Under the pieces are notes generated by a model, which was given only the letters and a program-made list of their open reading frames with translations, was not told the origin of the DNA and did not search any database. Positions 17,221 to 24,976 of a stretch of DNA of 64,000 nucleotides are shown one piece after another. Location of the stretch: contig NZ_JBHLWN010000102.1 in assembly GCF_042432825.1 (NCBI RefSeq), forward strand, positions 1 through 64,000. Reading direction: 5' to 3'. A program made the translations under genes and the position numbers. Within the stretch, counting starts at the first letter, position 1, and each line of letters opens with the position of its first letter. The stretch is from Gordoniibacillus chartarius (GTDB taxonomy: Bacteria; Bacillota; Bacilli; Paenibacillales; NBRC-103111).

Positions 17221-19518
17221 ATGGCGAAGAGCGGAGTTTTGGGCTATCCGCGGATTGGGGCGCAGCGGGAATGGAAAAAAGCGATCGAGGCCTATTGGGC
17301 AGGCAAGCTGGAGGAGAAGGAGCTGGACCGGCAGCTGCAGGATATCCGTTTGGGGCATTTACAGAAGCTGAAGAACAAAGGAATTGATTTCATTCCGGTG
17401 GGCGACTTCAGCATGTACGACCATGTGCTGGATACGGCTGCGATGTTCGGCATCGTGCCGAAACGCTTCGCAGCGTATAACGGCGGCGCCGTCCCGAAGT
17501 CGGTCTACTTCGGCATCGCCCGCGGGACGAAAGAGGCGGCCGCGAGCGAAATGACGAAGTGGTTTAACACGAACTACCACTATATCGTGCCCGAGCTGGA
17601 TGGCGTAATGCCGGAATTGACCGAGAATAAGCCGCTTCTGGCTTATCGGGAAGCCAAGCAGAAGCTGGGCATCGAAGGCAGGCCCGTGCTGCTCGGCCCG
17701 CTAACGTTCCTGAAGCTGTCCAAAGGCTATGCGGAACAGGGCATCGATGCCTGGCTCGACCGGCTGCTGCCGCTCTACGTGCGGGTTCTTCAAGAGCTGG
17801 AGCGCGAAGGGGTGCCATGGCTCCAAATCGATGAGCCGATTCTCGTTACGAAGCTTGATACCGGGGACGTGCGGCGGCTGCGGACGATTTATGAAACGTT
17901 CCATTCATCGGCGCCGCGCTTGAAGCTCATGCTTCAAACGTATTTCGAATCGGTCGAGGCTTACCGCGATGTGATCGCGCTTCCCGTTCATGGAATCGGC
18001 TTGGATCTGGTGCATGGCCTGGAAGATAACCTGTCGGCGATAAGGACGATCGGGTTTCCGGCCGACAAAGCACTGGGAGCGGGGGTTATCAACGGACGCG
18101 GAATTTGGAAGGAGACACTTCACATCAAAAAAGCGCTGCTCGATGAGCTATCCACGTTGGTGCCGCCCGAGCAGCTGATCGTTCAAACGTCGTGCAGTCT
18201 CCTTCATGTGCCGATTTCGGTGCAGGGAGAAACGAACCTTGCACCGGAGCTGAGAGATGCGCTCGCCTTCGCAGACGAGAAGCTCGACGAATTAGTGCTT
18301 CTCGCAAGGTCGGTTACGGGAGGCGGAAACGGGACTGACGAAGACATACAGGCTTACGATTCGTCAGCCCTGGCGCTTAGCCGCTCCGAAGCGCGCAACC
18401 GGCACGCTATCCGGCAAGCGGCGGCAGCCCTGGCCGTACAGGATCCGCAGCGGAATCGTCCTTACGCAGAGCGGAGCGTGATCCAGCAAGCGAAGTGGAG
18501 GCTGCCGAGCTTCCCCACGACGTCGATCGGAAGTTTTCCGCAAACCCCGGAGATCCGGAAGGCTCGCCAGCTGTGGCGAAAAGGCGAGTGGACCGGTGAG
18601 CAATACTCCGGCTTCATAAGGCAGCAAATCGAACACTGGGTTCGGATCCAAGAGGAGATAGGGCTTGATGTGTTTGTGCATGGAGAATTCGAACGTACCG
18701 ACATGGTTGAATTTTTCGGAGAGAAGCTGGCGGGGTTTGCCTTTACCCAGAACGGCTGGGTGCAATCGTACGGATCGCGCTGCGTGAAGCCGCCGATCAT
18801 TTATGGAGACGTAGCGTTTCAGGGGGCCATGACCGTTGGCGAAACACAGTACGCCCAATCCTTGACGAAGCATCCCGTTAAAGGGATGCTCACGGGTCCG
18901 ATTACGATCATGAATTGGTCGTTCGTCCGTGAAGATATTCCGCGGGAGCAAATTGCTTATCAGCTGGCGTATGCGCTTAGACAGGAGGTAGAGGCGCTCG
19001 AAGAGGCCGGCATCGGCATGATTCAAGTTGACGAACCCGCCGTCCGCGAAGGCTTGCCGCTCAAGGAAGCGAAGCAGGCCGACTATTTGGCCTGGGCGGT
19101 TCGAGCCTTCCGGTTGACCACCTCCAGCGTGAAAGATGAGACGCAGATCCACACGCATATGTGCTACTGTGATTTTCATGACATGATGGATAGTATCGAT
19201 GCGATGGATGCGGACGTGATCTCGATCGAAACATCAAGGAGTCATGGCGAACTCATCGGCAGCTTCGAAGCGAAGTCGAACACGTATCGCAAAGGAATCG
19301 GTCTAGGCGTGTACGACATCCATAGCCCGCGAGTCCCAACTGTAGAGGAAATGACGGATGTGATTGACCGTGCCCTGCGCGTGTTGAACCCGAATTTGTT
19401 CTGGATCAATCCGGATTGCGGCTTGAAAACCCGCGGCTTCGAGGAAACGGTTGCTTCTTTGCGCAACATGGTGAAGGCAGCCCGGGTTGCTCGCGATACC
19501 TACTCCCTTAAGCTTTAA
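17221..19518 (+). CDS. metE: Cobalamin-independent methionine synthase
   Basis: This is 5-methyltetrahydropteroyltriglutamate-homocysteine methyltransferase (765 residues, normal family length), making methionine from homocysteine without B12. The N-terminal barrel begins GVLGYPRIGAQREWKKAIE. The catalytic C-terminal barrel carries zinc ligands His646 and Cys648 (HTHMCYC) and Cys733 (NPDCGLKTRG), at spacings matching the E. coli enzyme. The ribosome site AGAGGAG is 10 bases before ATG 17221. The gene follows a LysR regulator and a MET-box-like palindrome; no SAM riboswitch or T-box is visible in the 155-base gap. Confidence 0.96.
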   Translation: MAKSGVLGYPRIGAQREWKKAIEAYWAGKLEEKELDRQLQDIRLGHLQKLKNKGIDFIPVGDFSMYDHVLDTAAMFGIVPKRFAAYNGGAVPKSVYFGIARGTKEAAASEMTKWFNTNYHYIVPELDGVMPELTENKPLLAYREAKQKLGIEGRPVLLGPLTFLKLSKGYAEQGIDAWLDRLLPLYVRVLQELEREGVPWLQIDEPILVTKLDTGDVRRLRTIYETFHSSAPRLKLMLQTYFESVEAYRDVIALPVHGIGLDLVHGLEDNLSAIRTIGFPADKALGAGVINGRGIWKETLHIKKALLDELSTLVPPEQLIVQTSCSLLHVPISVQGETNLAPELRDALAFADEKLDELVLLARSVTGGGNGTDEDIQAYDSSALALSRSEARNRHAIRQAAAALAVQDPQRNRPYAERSVIQQAKWRLPSFPTTSIGSFPQTPEIRKARQLWRKGEWTGEQYSGFIRQQIEHWVRIQEEIGLDVFVHGEFERTDMVEFFGEKLAGFAFTQNGWVQSYGSRCVKPPIIYGDVAFQGAMTVGETQYAQSLTKHPVKGMLTGPITIMNWSFVREDIPREQIAYQLAYALRQEVEALEEAGIGMIQVDEPAVREGLPLKEAKQADYLAWAVRAFRLTTSSVKDETQIHTHMCYCDFHDMMDSIDAMDADVISIETSRSHGELIGSFEAKSNTYRKGIGLGVYDIHSPRVPTVEEMTDVIDRALRVLNPNLFWINPDCGLKTRGFEETVASLRNMVKAARVARDTYSLKL

Positions 19519-19614
19519 ACAGTGCTTGCCACAATTTGGGCCGCGCCGTTCGCAACTTCACATCCCCTTCCTGCGTCAGTATAGCAGCGCCACTTTGTGA
19601 AGGAGTGAATGATA

Positions 19615-20406
19615 ATGAGCAGCAAAGCCCGGTATGCAGCCGCCGTTGTACTTGTCGCCGCCATGATATCCGGTTGTTCGACCGGTGCGCCGGCTGGAGA
19701 CGCCCAGACGGGAAATAAGCCGCCCTCCATGGTGGATACAGCAAAGGTTGAACAAGGAACGGGGGCGCCGGAGCCGGTTGAGAAGGCGCCCAAGCCAAGC
19801 GATCCAAGCCCCGGAGCGGCCGCTCCTCCGGCATCGGATGCGCCGTCCAAGACGCCTGATAAACCGAAGCCCGACGCACAAGGCCCCGTTACTCCCGAGC
19901 AAGCAAAACTAACGATTGCGGCAAGGGCGACGGAAGTCGTTACGTTGCTGAAAAATAAAGACATGGGCAAGCTGAAGACGTACGTTCATCCGCAAAAAGG
20001 GGTCCGTTTTTCGCCCTACAGCTATGTTGACGTCAAGAAGGACTTGATTTTTTCCGCAGATCAAATCGGCAACTTGCTGAAGGATGCGAAAACGTACACA
20101 TGGGGCAGCTATGATGGTTCAGGCGAGCTGATTACCTTGACATTCGTCGAATATTTCGGCAAGTTTGTGTACGATCACGATTACGCTAAGGCGGAGAAGA
20201 CCGCCTACAACGAAACGCTCGGCAAAGGCAACATGACCAACAACATCAAAGACGTATATCCGAATGCAATTGTTGTCGAGTATCATTTTTCCGGTTTCGA
20301 TAAGAAGCTGGAAGGGATGGACTGGGCGAGCTTGCGCCTGATATTCGAAAAAGCGGATTCGGAGTGGATGCTCGTCGGTCTGACACACGACCAATGGACG
20401 ACGTAA
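19615..20406 (+). CDS. Putative lipoprotein of unknown function
   Basis: This 263-residue secreted lipoprotein has lipobox MISGC after a short hydrophobic helix, then a long linker rich in Pro, Ala, Lys and Asp (about 25-95) that would span the cell wall. A compact C-terminal domain of about 165 residues follows (PEQAKLTIAARATEVVTLLK to the end). It contains repeated aromatic segments such as TYTWGSYDGSGELITLTFVE. I do not recognise the domain family. ATG 19615 lies 9 bases after AGGAG; the ATG at 19609 is too close. Confidence 0.75.
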   Translation: MSSKARYAAAVVLVAAMISGCSTGAPAGDAQTGNKPPSMVDTAKVEQGTGAPEPVEKAPKPSDPSPGAAAPPASDAPSKTPDKPKPDAQGPVTPEQAKLTIAARATEVVTLLKNKDMGKLKTYVHPQKGVRFSPYSYVDVKKDLIFSADQIGNLLKDAKTYTWGSYDGSGELITLTFVEYFGKFVYDHDYAKAEKTAYNETLGKGNMTNNIKDVYPNAIVVEYHFSGFDKKLEGMDWASLRLIFEKADSEWMLVGLTHDQWTT

Positions 20407-21061
20407 GCAACGGCAGCTCCGAACTGCCTGGAGAAGCACCGATCCCAATGATCATTCCGCTGGCTCTGTCTGATTTAATAATGGCGAGCGGGGAGAAGGT
20501 CTCGAAAATTGAAGTCATGCCGAACTCGAGCTTGAGATAAAATGCTGTGCAGGAGTGCCCACACCTGGGGCATTCCTATTTTTTTTGTGCATAGGAGACG
20601 GGCGAAGCCTATTTCCGTGATGAATGGCGGCTTAGTTCGTGCTCGCTGGGGAATAAGAGGGGTGTCTGTGCGGTCTTTTATATATACATAATAAATATTA
20701 TGTAAAATAAAATGCCGATTACCAACATCATGTCGGAATCAACTGCCCTCGGTCTCCATGCGCAATTGATTTGTCCCGGGGCTGTAGAACGGAACAGCCG
20801 ATTCATAAAAGCGATCATGGACTCTACAATGCCAGTCCTCCTAATACAACGGGGTTAACCTGCAAATAACGAGTGACTATGAGATCAGAGATGTTCACCG
20901 CAATGAATACCGCAAACGGGTTGGGTTTATCCCCACCTGTCTGCGGTTATTTCTGTCTGATGACATCGTTTTGTGTAATATATCATGACACAGTGCATGG
21001 AATTTTCGGGCTTCAAACGTCTGTTGCGAAGATTTATGTTAACGATTCTCACAAAAAGTAC
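20407..21061. other. Intergenic region before the nir cluster, no gene recognised
   Basis: This stretch holds a terminator at 20551-20586 and an AT-rich part near 20680-20710. A short open frame (20394-20540, about 48 codons) overlaps the lipoprotein end but has no ribosome site, and a 69-codon antisense frame (20818 down to 20609) also lacks a well-spaced one. A dyad TGTGT-N11-ACACA lies at 20972-20992 and could be a regulator site. I see no convincing gene; decayed sequence is possible. Confidence 0.5.
20551..20586 (+). terminator. Terminator downstream of lipoprotein gene
   Basis: A 10-bp stem AGGAGTGCCC / GGGCATTCCT with one G-U pair and a short loop is followed by a run of eight or more T residues interrupted by one A. 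Confidence 0.75.
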
Positions 21062-21090
21062 TTGAAACGTTCGGGAAAACGGGGTAAAGT
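21062..21090 (+). promoter_or_regulatory. Candidate sigma-A promoter of the nirB1 operon
   Basis: TTGAAA (21062-21067), a 17-base spacer and TAAAGT (21085-21090) lie about 100 bases before the nirB1 start. The -35 is near consensus and the -10 weak, which would fit activator control. Confidence 0.45.
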
Positions 21091-21190
21091 AAATCTCAAG
21101 AGGATATGTCATGAAACATAACAACAAGCCGAAAGTGTCGGAATTGACCGGTTAAATGTCATGATAATTCACACGATAGGGGCTGAGGAA

Positions 21191-23614
21191 ATGGATAAAA
21201 AGCGATTGGTGATGGTTGGGAACGGGATGGCCGGCGTATCGTGCATCGAACAGCTGTTGAAGATTCATCCCCATGGTTATGACATTTCGATTTTCGGCAA
21301 AGAGCCTCATCCGAATTATAACCGTATTTTGTTGTCGAAGGTGTTGGCCGGAGACTCCGAAATGAAAGACATCGTGTTGAACGATTGGGAATGGTATAAG
21401 GAAAACAAGATCAACCTCTACACAGGCCATACCGTGACGAAGATTGATACGCAGAAGCGCACCGTAACGTCAGACGGCGGGATCACCGTGCCTTATGACG
21501 AATTGATCCTGGCAACCGGATCGACGCCATTCATGCTCCCGCTGCCGGGGGCGGACAAAGACGGCGTTATCGCATTCCGTGACATTAAAGATTGCGAAGC
21601 GATGATCGCCGCGTCGAAGCAATACAAGAAAGCCGTCGTCATCGGCGGCGGATTGCTGGGGCTGGAGGCGGCTAGAGGCCTTCTGAACTTGAACATGGAG
21701 GTGTCGGTCGTTCACATCAACCGTTACCTTATGAATATGCAGTTGGATCCTACCGCATCGCTCTTGCTGCAGCGGGAACTCGAATTGCAGGGGATGAAAT
21801 TTTACCTGGAGAAACAATCGGAATCCATCTTGGGCAAACATCGGGTAGCGGGCCTGCGCTTCACGGACGGCACTTCGATCGAAGCGGATCTGATCGTGAT
21901 GGCGGTCGGCATCCGCCCGAATGTGGCGCTCGCGAAGTCTTGCGGAATCGAAGTAAACCGGGGAATCGTCGTAAACGACTTTATGGAAACGAGTCTTCCG
22001 CACATTTATTCGGTCGGTGAGTGCGCGGAGCACAATGGGGTTGCATACGGTCTTGTCGCTCCGCTATACGAGCAAGGAGCTGTGCTGGCGAAGCGGCTCG
22101 CCGGAATCGAAACGGAAGGCTACAAAGGCTCCGTCGTTTCGACGAAGCTCAAAGTATCGGGCGTGGACGTATTCTCCGCCGGCCGGTTCGCCGACGAACC
22201 GGGTACACGATCCGTTCGGGTGCAGGACGATTTCGAAGGGGTTTATAAGAAGGTGGTCATCCGGGACGGCAAAGTCGTGGGCGCCGTATTGTTCGGCGAT
22301 ACGAGCGACGGCTCGCGCCTGTTCTCCCTTATTCGCAAAGGAGAAGACGTAACCGGCAAGGAGAAGCAAATCTTGCTCGGAGCGGTCGCCGGGGGCTCGG
22401 CGACATCCGGCGTCGACATCGTTGCGGCGATGGACGCGGATGAGATCGTCTGCGGCTGCAACGGCGTGTCGAAGGGGGACATTGTCGGTGCAATTCGGGA
22501 AAAGGGCTGCTCCAGCGTCAACGAGATCAAAGCGTGCACGAAAGCATCCGCCTCTTGCGGAGGCTGCAAGCCGCTTGTGGCAGATTTATTGACACATGTG
22601 TTAGGCGCCGAAGGCGTCAAAACCGTAAAAGAAGGCATCTGCGGGTGTACGCTCCATAGCCGCGATGAAATTGTGGAGGCCATTCGGCGCATGCGCCTTA
22701 CGACTTCCAAGGAAGTCATGAACGTTCTGGACTGGAACAATCCGGAGGGCTGCTCGAAGTGCCGGCCTGCACTCAATTATTACCTGGGCATGGTTTGGCC
22801 CGAGCTGCACGAGGACGAGCGCGAGTCGCGCTTCGTGAACGAGCGGAATCACGCTAATATCCAGAAAGACGGCACTTACTCGGTCGTTCCCCGGATCTAC
22901 GGCGGCGTAACGACTCCGCAAGACCTGCAGCGGATCGCGGAGGTTGCGCTGAAGTACAACGTGCCGATGGTGAAATTCACCGGCGGACAGCGGCTCGATT
23001 TGCTAGGCGTCGCCAAGGAGGATCTGCCTAACGTATGGGCGGACCTTGACATGCCGTCCGGCTACGCTTACGGGAAAGCGCTGCGCACCGTAAAGACTTG
23101 CGTCGGTTCCACGTTCTGCCGTTTCGGTACGCAGGATTCGATCCAGATGGGTATCGATCTGGAGAAAAAATTCGAGCGCCTTAATACACCGGCGAAGGTG
23201 AAGATGGCGGTGTCCGGCTGCCCTCGCAACTGCGCGGAATCGACAATCAAAGATTTGGGCGTTATTGCGATCGACGGCGGCTGGGAGCTCTACGTCGGCG
23301 GCAACGGTGGAACCAAATTAAGAGGAGCCGAGCTGCTTGGCAAGGTGAAGACGGAGGATGAGGTGCTCGAATGGACAGGAGCTTATTTGCAGTATTACCG
23401 GGAAACCGGCAATTACGGTGAGCGTACGTCGGAATGGGTAGAGAGGGTCGGACTCGAGTCGATCAAGACCGCACTCGCGAGTGCGGAAACGCGAAGCGCG
23501 CTCGTGGAACGGATCGAACATACGCTCTCTTTAACCAACGATCCATGGAAAGAAATCATCGAATCCCAAGCGTTACATTCGACGTTCAAGCCTCTAACCG
23601 CACAAGAAGTATGA
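21191..23614 (+). CDS. nirB: Nitrite reductase [NAD(P)H], large subunit, copy 1
   Basis: This 807-residue cytoplasmic enzyme reduces nitrite to ammonium with NAD(P)H. An FAD/NAD(P) oxidoreductase module (VGNGMAGVSCIEQ; second nucleotide fold VVIGGGLLGLEAARG) is followed by two BFD-type [2Fe-2S] modules (VCGCNGVSKGD...CGGCKPL and ICGCT...CSKCRPALNYY). The C-terminal part is a sulfite/nitrite reductase domain with siroheme-[4Fe-4S] cysteines Cys637, Cys643, Cys677 and Cys681 (CVGSTFC, GCPRNC). All ligands are present, so it should be active. It is about as long as B. subtilis NasD. A Rieske-type small subunit and a HemD-like gene follow. ATG 21191 lies just after GGGGCTGAGGAA; an upstream ATG at 21161 is less likely. 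Confidence 0.93.
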   Translation: MDKKRLVMVGNGMAGVSCIEQLLKIHPHGYDISIFGKEPHPNYNRILLSKVLAGDSEMKDIVLNDWEWYKENKINLYTGHTVTKIDTQKRTVTSDGGITVPYDELILATGSTPFMLPLPGADKDGVIAFRDIKDCEAMIAASKQYKKAVVIGGGLLGLEAARGLLNLNMEVSVVHINRYLMNMQLDPTASLLLQRELELQGMKFYLEKQSESILGKHRVAGLRFTDGTSIEADLIVMAVGIRPNVALAKSCGIEVNRGIVVNDFMETSLPHIYSVGECAEHNGVAYGLVAPLYEQGAVLAKRLAGIETEGYKGSVVSTKLKVSGVDVFSAGRFADEPGTRSVRVQDDFEGVYKKVVIRDGKVVGAVLFGDTSDGSRLFSLIRKGEDVTGKEKQILLGAVAGGSATSGVDIVAAMDADEIVCGCNGVSKGDIVGAIREKGCSSVNEIKACTKASASCGGCKPLVADLLTHVLGAEGVKTVKEGICGCTLHSRDEIVEAIRRMRLTTSKEVMNVLDWNNPEGCSKCRPALNYYLGMVWPELHEDERESRFVNERNHANIQKDGTYSVVPRIYGGVTTPQDLQRIAEVALKYNVPMVKFTGGQRLDLLGVAKEDLPNVWADLDMPSGYAYGKALRTVKTCVGSTFCRFGTQDSIQMGIDLEKKFERLNTPAKVKMAVSGCPRNCAESTIKDLGVIAIDGGWELYVGGNGGTKLRGAELLGKVKTEDEVLEWTGAYLQYYRETGNYGERTSEWVERVGLESIKTALASAETRSALVERIEHTLSLTNDPWKEIIESQALHSTFKPLTAQEV

Positions 23615-23630
23615 AAGGACGGTTGATCTG

Positions 23631-23963
23631 ATGAAACGCATCGTTGTCGGCAAGCATTCGGATATCACAGAGAAAAGATCGAGAGTCGTGAACGTCGACG
23701 GTATCGAAATCGCGTTGTTCAAGCTATCGGGCGGAGAGATTAAGGCGATCGAAAATAAGTGCCCGCACAAAGGCGGCAAGCTGTCGGAAGGCATCGTCTG
23801 CTCCCATCACGTCTTCTGCCCGCTCCACGATTGGAAGATCAGCTTGGAGAACGGCGTCGTCCAAGCACCGGACGAGGGCTGCGTAAACACATTCAGGGTC
23901 GAAATCGGTGCAGACGGGGACCTCATCCTGTATTATAATAATCGAGCGGAACATGCTTCATAA
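23631..23963 (+). CDS. nirD: Nitrite reductase small subunit, Rieske type, copy 1
   Basis: This 110-residue NirD/NasE-like protein has a complete Rieske [2Fe-2S] motif, C-P-H-K and C-P-L-H in NKCPHKGG and FCPLHDWK. It works with the preceding large subunit, whose stop is 16 bases upstream, and the spacing indicates one operon. Unlike E. coli NirD, which lacks the cluster ligands, this form keeps all four, as in Bacillus. Confidence 0.9.
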   Translation: MKRIVVGKHSDITEKRSRVVNVDGIEIALFKLSGGEIKAIENKCPHKGGKLSEGIVCSHHVFCPLHDWKISLENGVVQAPDEGCVNTFRVEIGADGDLILYYNNRAEHAS

Positions 23964-23989
23964 TTCATGAACAAAAGTAGGGTTGCAAG

Positions 23990-24808
23990 ATGAGAAGATT
24001 GGAAGGCAAGCGAATCGCTTTAACGGGTCCTCGCAGGTCCGAGGAATTGGGGACCTTAATCGCCAAGATGGGCGGGGTCCCGTTGTTTCGCCCAGCACAA
24101 GGCACTACAGTGTTAGACGATTCGAACATTGAGGCGGAAGTGAAGCGCGTAGCGGAAGGAGCCTTCGATTGGATGATCCTGACTACGGGCGTTGGTACGG
24201 AGCTGCTGTACGAAACCGCGAAACGGCTCGATATGGCCGAGCAATTCGTCTCGTCGCTCGGAGGCATGCAAATCGCCGCTCGCGGGTACAAGACGGTGAA
24301 TATGCTGAAAAAGCTTGGCTTGAAACCGGTAGTCCGGGACGACGACGGGAGCACGGCGGGGCTTCTGCGGCAAATGGCCGCTTTCGACTTGAGCGGCGCG
24401 AAGGTCGCGCTGCAGCTTCACGGCGACCCCGCACCCAAGCTGGTGCAATGGCTGGAGGCGCAGGGGGCGCAGTACCGGGAAATTCTCCCTTATTCCCACA
24501 CGCCGCCCGAGCCCGAGGTGATGGATCGGCTGCTCGAAGAGATCGTTCGAGGCGACGCCGATGCGGTTGCGTTCACCAGTACGCCGCAGTCCCGCTTCCT
24601 CATGTCCCATGCGAGGGCAAGGGGGATGGAGCAGGACGTCATCAAGGCGTTTACCGACCGCGTCGTAGCCGTTGCGGTAGGCAAAGTGACCGCGCAAGCG
24701 CTTCGGGAAGAAGGGATCTCTAGAGTCGTAGTGCCATCCGAAGAACGGATGGGAAGCGCGATTGTGGCTTTAAGCGATTATTATGCCGGATCATCAACAG
24801 TGGAATAA
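23990..24808 (+). CDS. Uroporphyrinogen-III synthase family protein (HemD-like)
   Basis: This 272-residue protein has the two-lobed uroporphyrinogen-III synthase fold: LEGKRIALTGPRRSEELG at the start, TTGVGTELL in lobe one, VAFTSTPQSRFLM in lobe two and AVAVGKVTAQALREEGI near the end. The enzyme closes and rearranges hydroxymethylbilane to uroporphyrinogen III, the precursor of siroheme, the cofactor of the preceding nitrite reductase. It is placed where B. subtilis has nasF (a methyltransferase), so it supports siroheme supply by a different step. No methyltransferase signature is visible. The gene is 26 bases after nirD1 and ends before a new promoter. Confidence 0.8.
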   Translation: MRRLEGKRIALTGPRRSEELGTLIAKMGGVPLFRPAQGTTVLDDSNIEAEVKRVAEGAFDWMILTTGVGTELLYETAKRLDMAEQFVSSLGGMQIAARGYKTVNMLKKLGLKPVVRDDDGSTAGLLRQMAAFDLSGAKVALQLHGDPAPKLVQWLEAQGAQYREILPYSHTPPEPEVMDRLLEEIVRGDADAVAFTSTPQSRFLMSHARARGMEQDVIKAFTDRVVAVAVGKVTAQALREEGISRVVVPSEERMGSAIVALSDYYAGSSTVE

Positions 24809-24811
24809 ATC

Positions 24812-24840
24812 TTGACATTGCAATCTGTTCCCAATATAAT
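24812..24840 (+). promoter_or_regulatory. Consensus sigma-A promoter of the nirB2 operon
   Basis: A perfect TTGACA (24812-24817), a 17-base spacer and a perfect TATAAT (24835-24840). Transcription should start near 24847, leaving a leader of about 130 bases with hairpins and a terminator. A full-consensus promoter here implies that control is exerted after initiation. Confidence 0.85.
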
Positions 24841-24864
24841 CCTATTAGATATGTAATTTAATAT

Positions 24865-24898
24865 GACACAAAGGTGTGTCGATGCAGGCAACGAAGCC
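24865..24898 (+). promoter_or_regulatory. ANTAR-type dual hexaloop antitermination motif
   Basis: Hairpin P1: stem GACAC/GTGTC (24865-24869, 24876-24880) with six-base loop AAAGGT. After a 6-base linker comes hairpin P2: stem GGC/GCC (24887-24889, 24896-24898) with six-base loop AACGAA. Both loops have A at position 1 and G at position 4, the bases required for ANTAR-protein binding. P2 uses bases of the 5' arm of the downstream terminator, so P2 formation would block termination. P2 has only three base pairs, the weakest point. Known ANTAR targets include nitrate/nitrite assimilation leaders (NasR/NasT). No ANTAR gene is in this window. Confidence 0.65.
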
Positions 24899-24936
24899 AT
24901 TTCTGTACGATGATGTACAGGGATTGGCTTCTTTTT
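24893..24936 (+). terminator. Conditional terminator in the nirB2 leader
   Basis: Outer stem GAAGCCA / TGGCTTC (24893-24899, 24925-24931) and inner stem CTGTAC / GTACAG with loop GATGAT are followed by TTTTT. It lies between the promoter and the nirB2 start, so it is an attenuator. Confidence 0.8.
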
Positions 24937-24976
24937 GTTTATTTACTTAATTCGATGCGATGTGGAGGCTCTACGG

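Noticed and set aside
18364..19179. 271-codon antisense frame within metE
   Set aside because: It lies entirely inside metE and has no family features.
20394..20540. 48-codon frame overlapping the lipoprotein end
   Set aside because: It has no ribosome site and no similarity; noted only in the intergenic description.
20972..20992. Fnr or ResD-type site upstream of nirB1
   Set aside because: The dyad TGTGT-N11-ACACA does not fit the 6-base spacing of TGTGA-N6-TCACA, so I do not assign it.
20873..21121. 82-codon frame upstream of nirB1
   Set aside because: It overlaps the candidate nirB1 promoter and has no ribosome site or family features.
21097..21190. A second ANTAR-type leader before nirB1
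   Set aside because: One hairpin has a six-base loop (CATGAA), but it lacks A at position 1, and there is no terminator before the gene.
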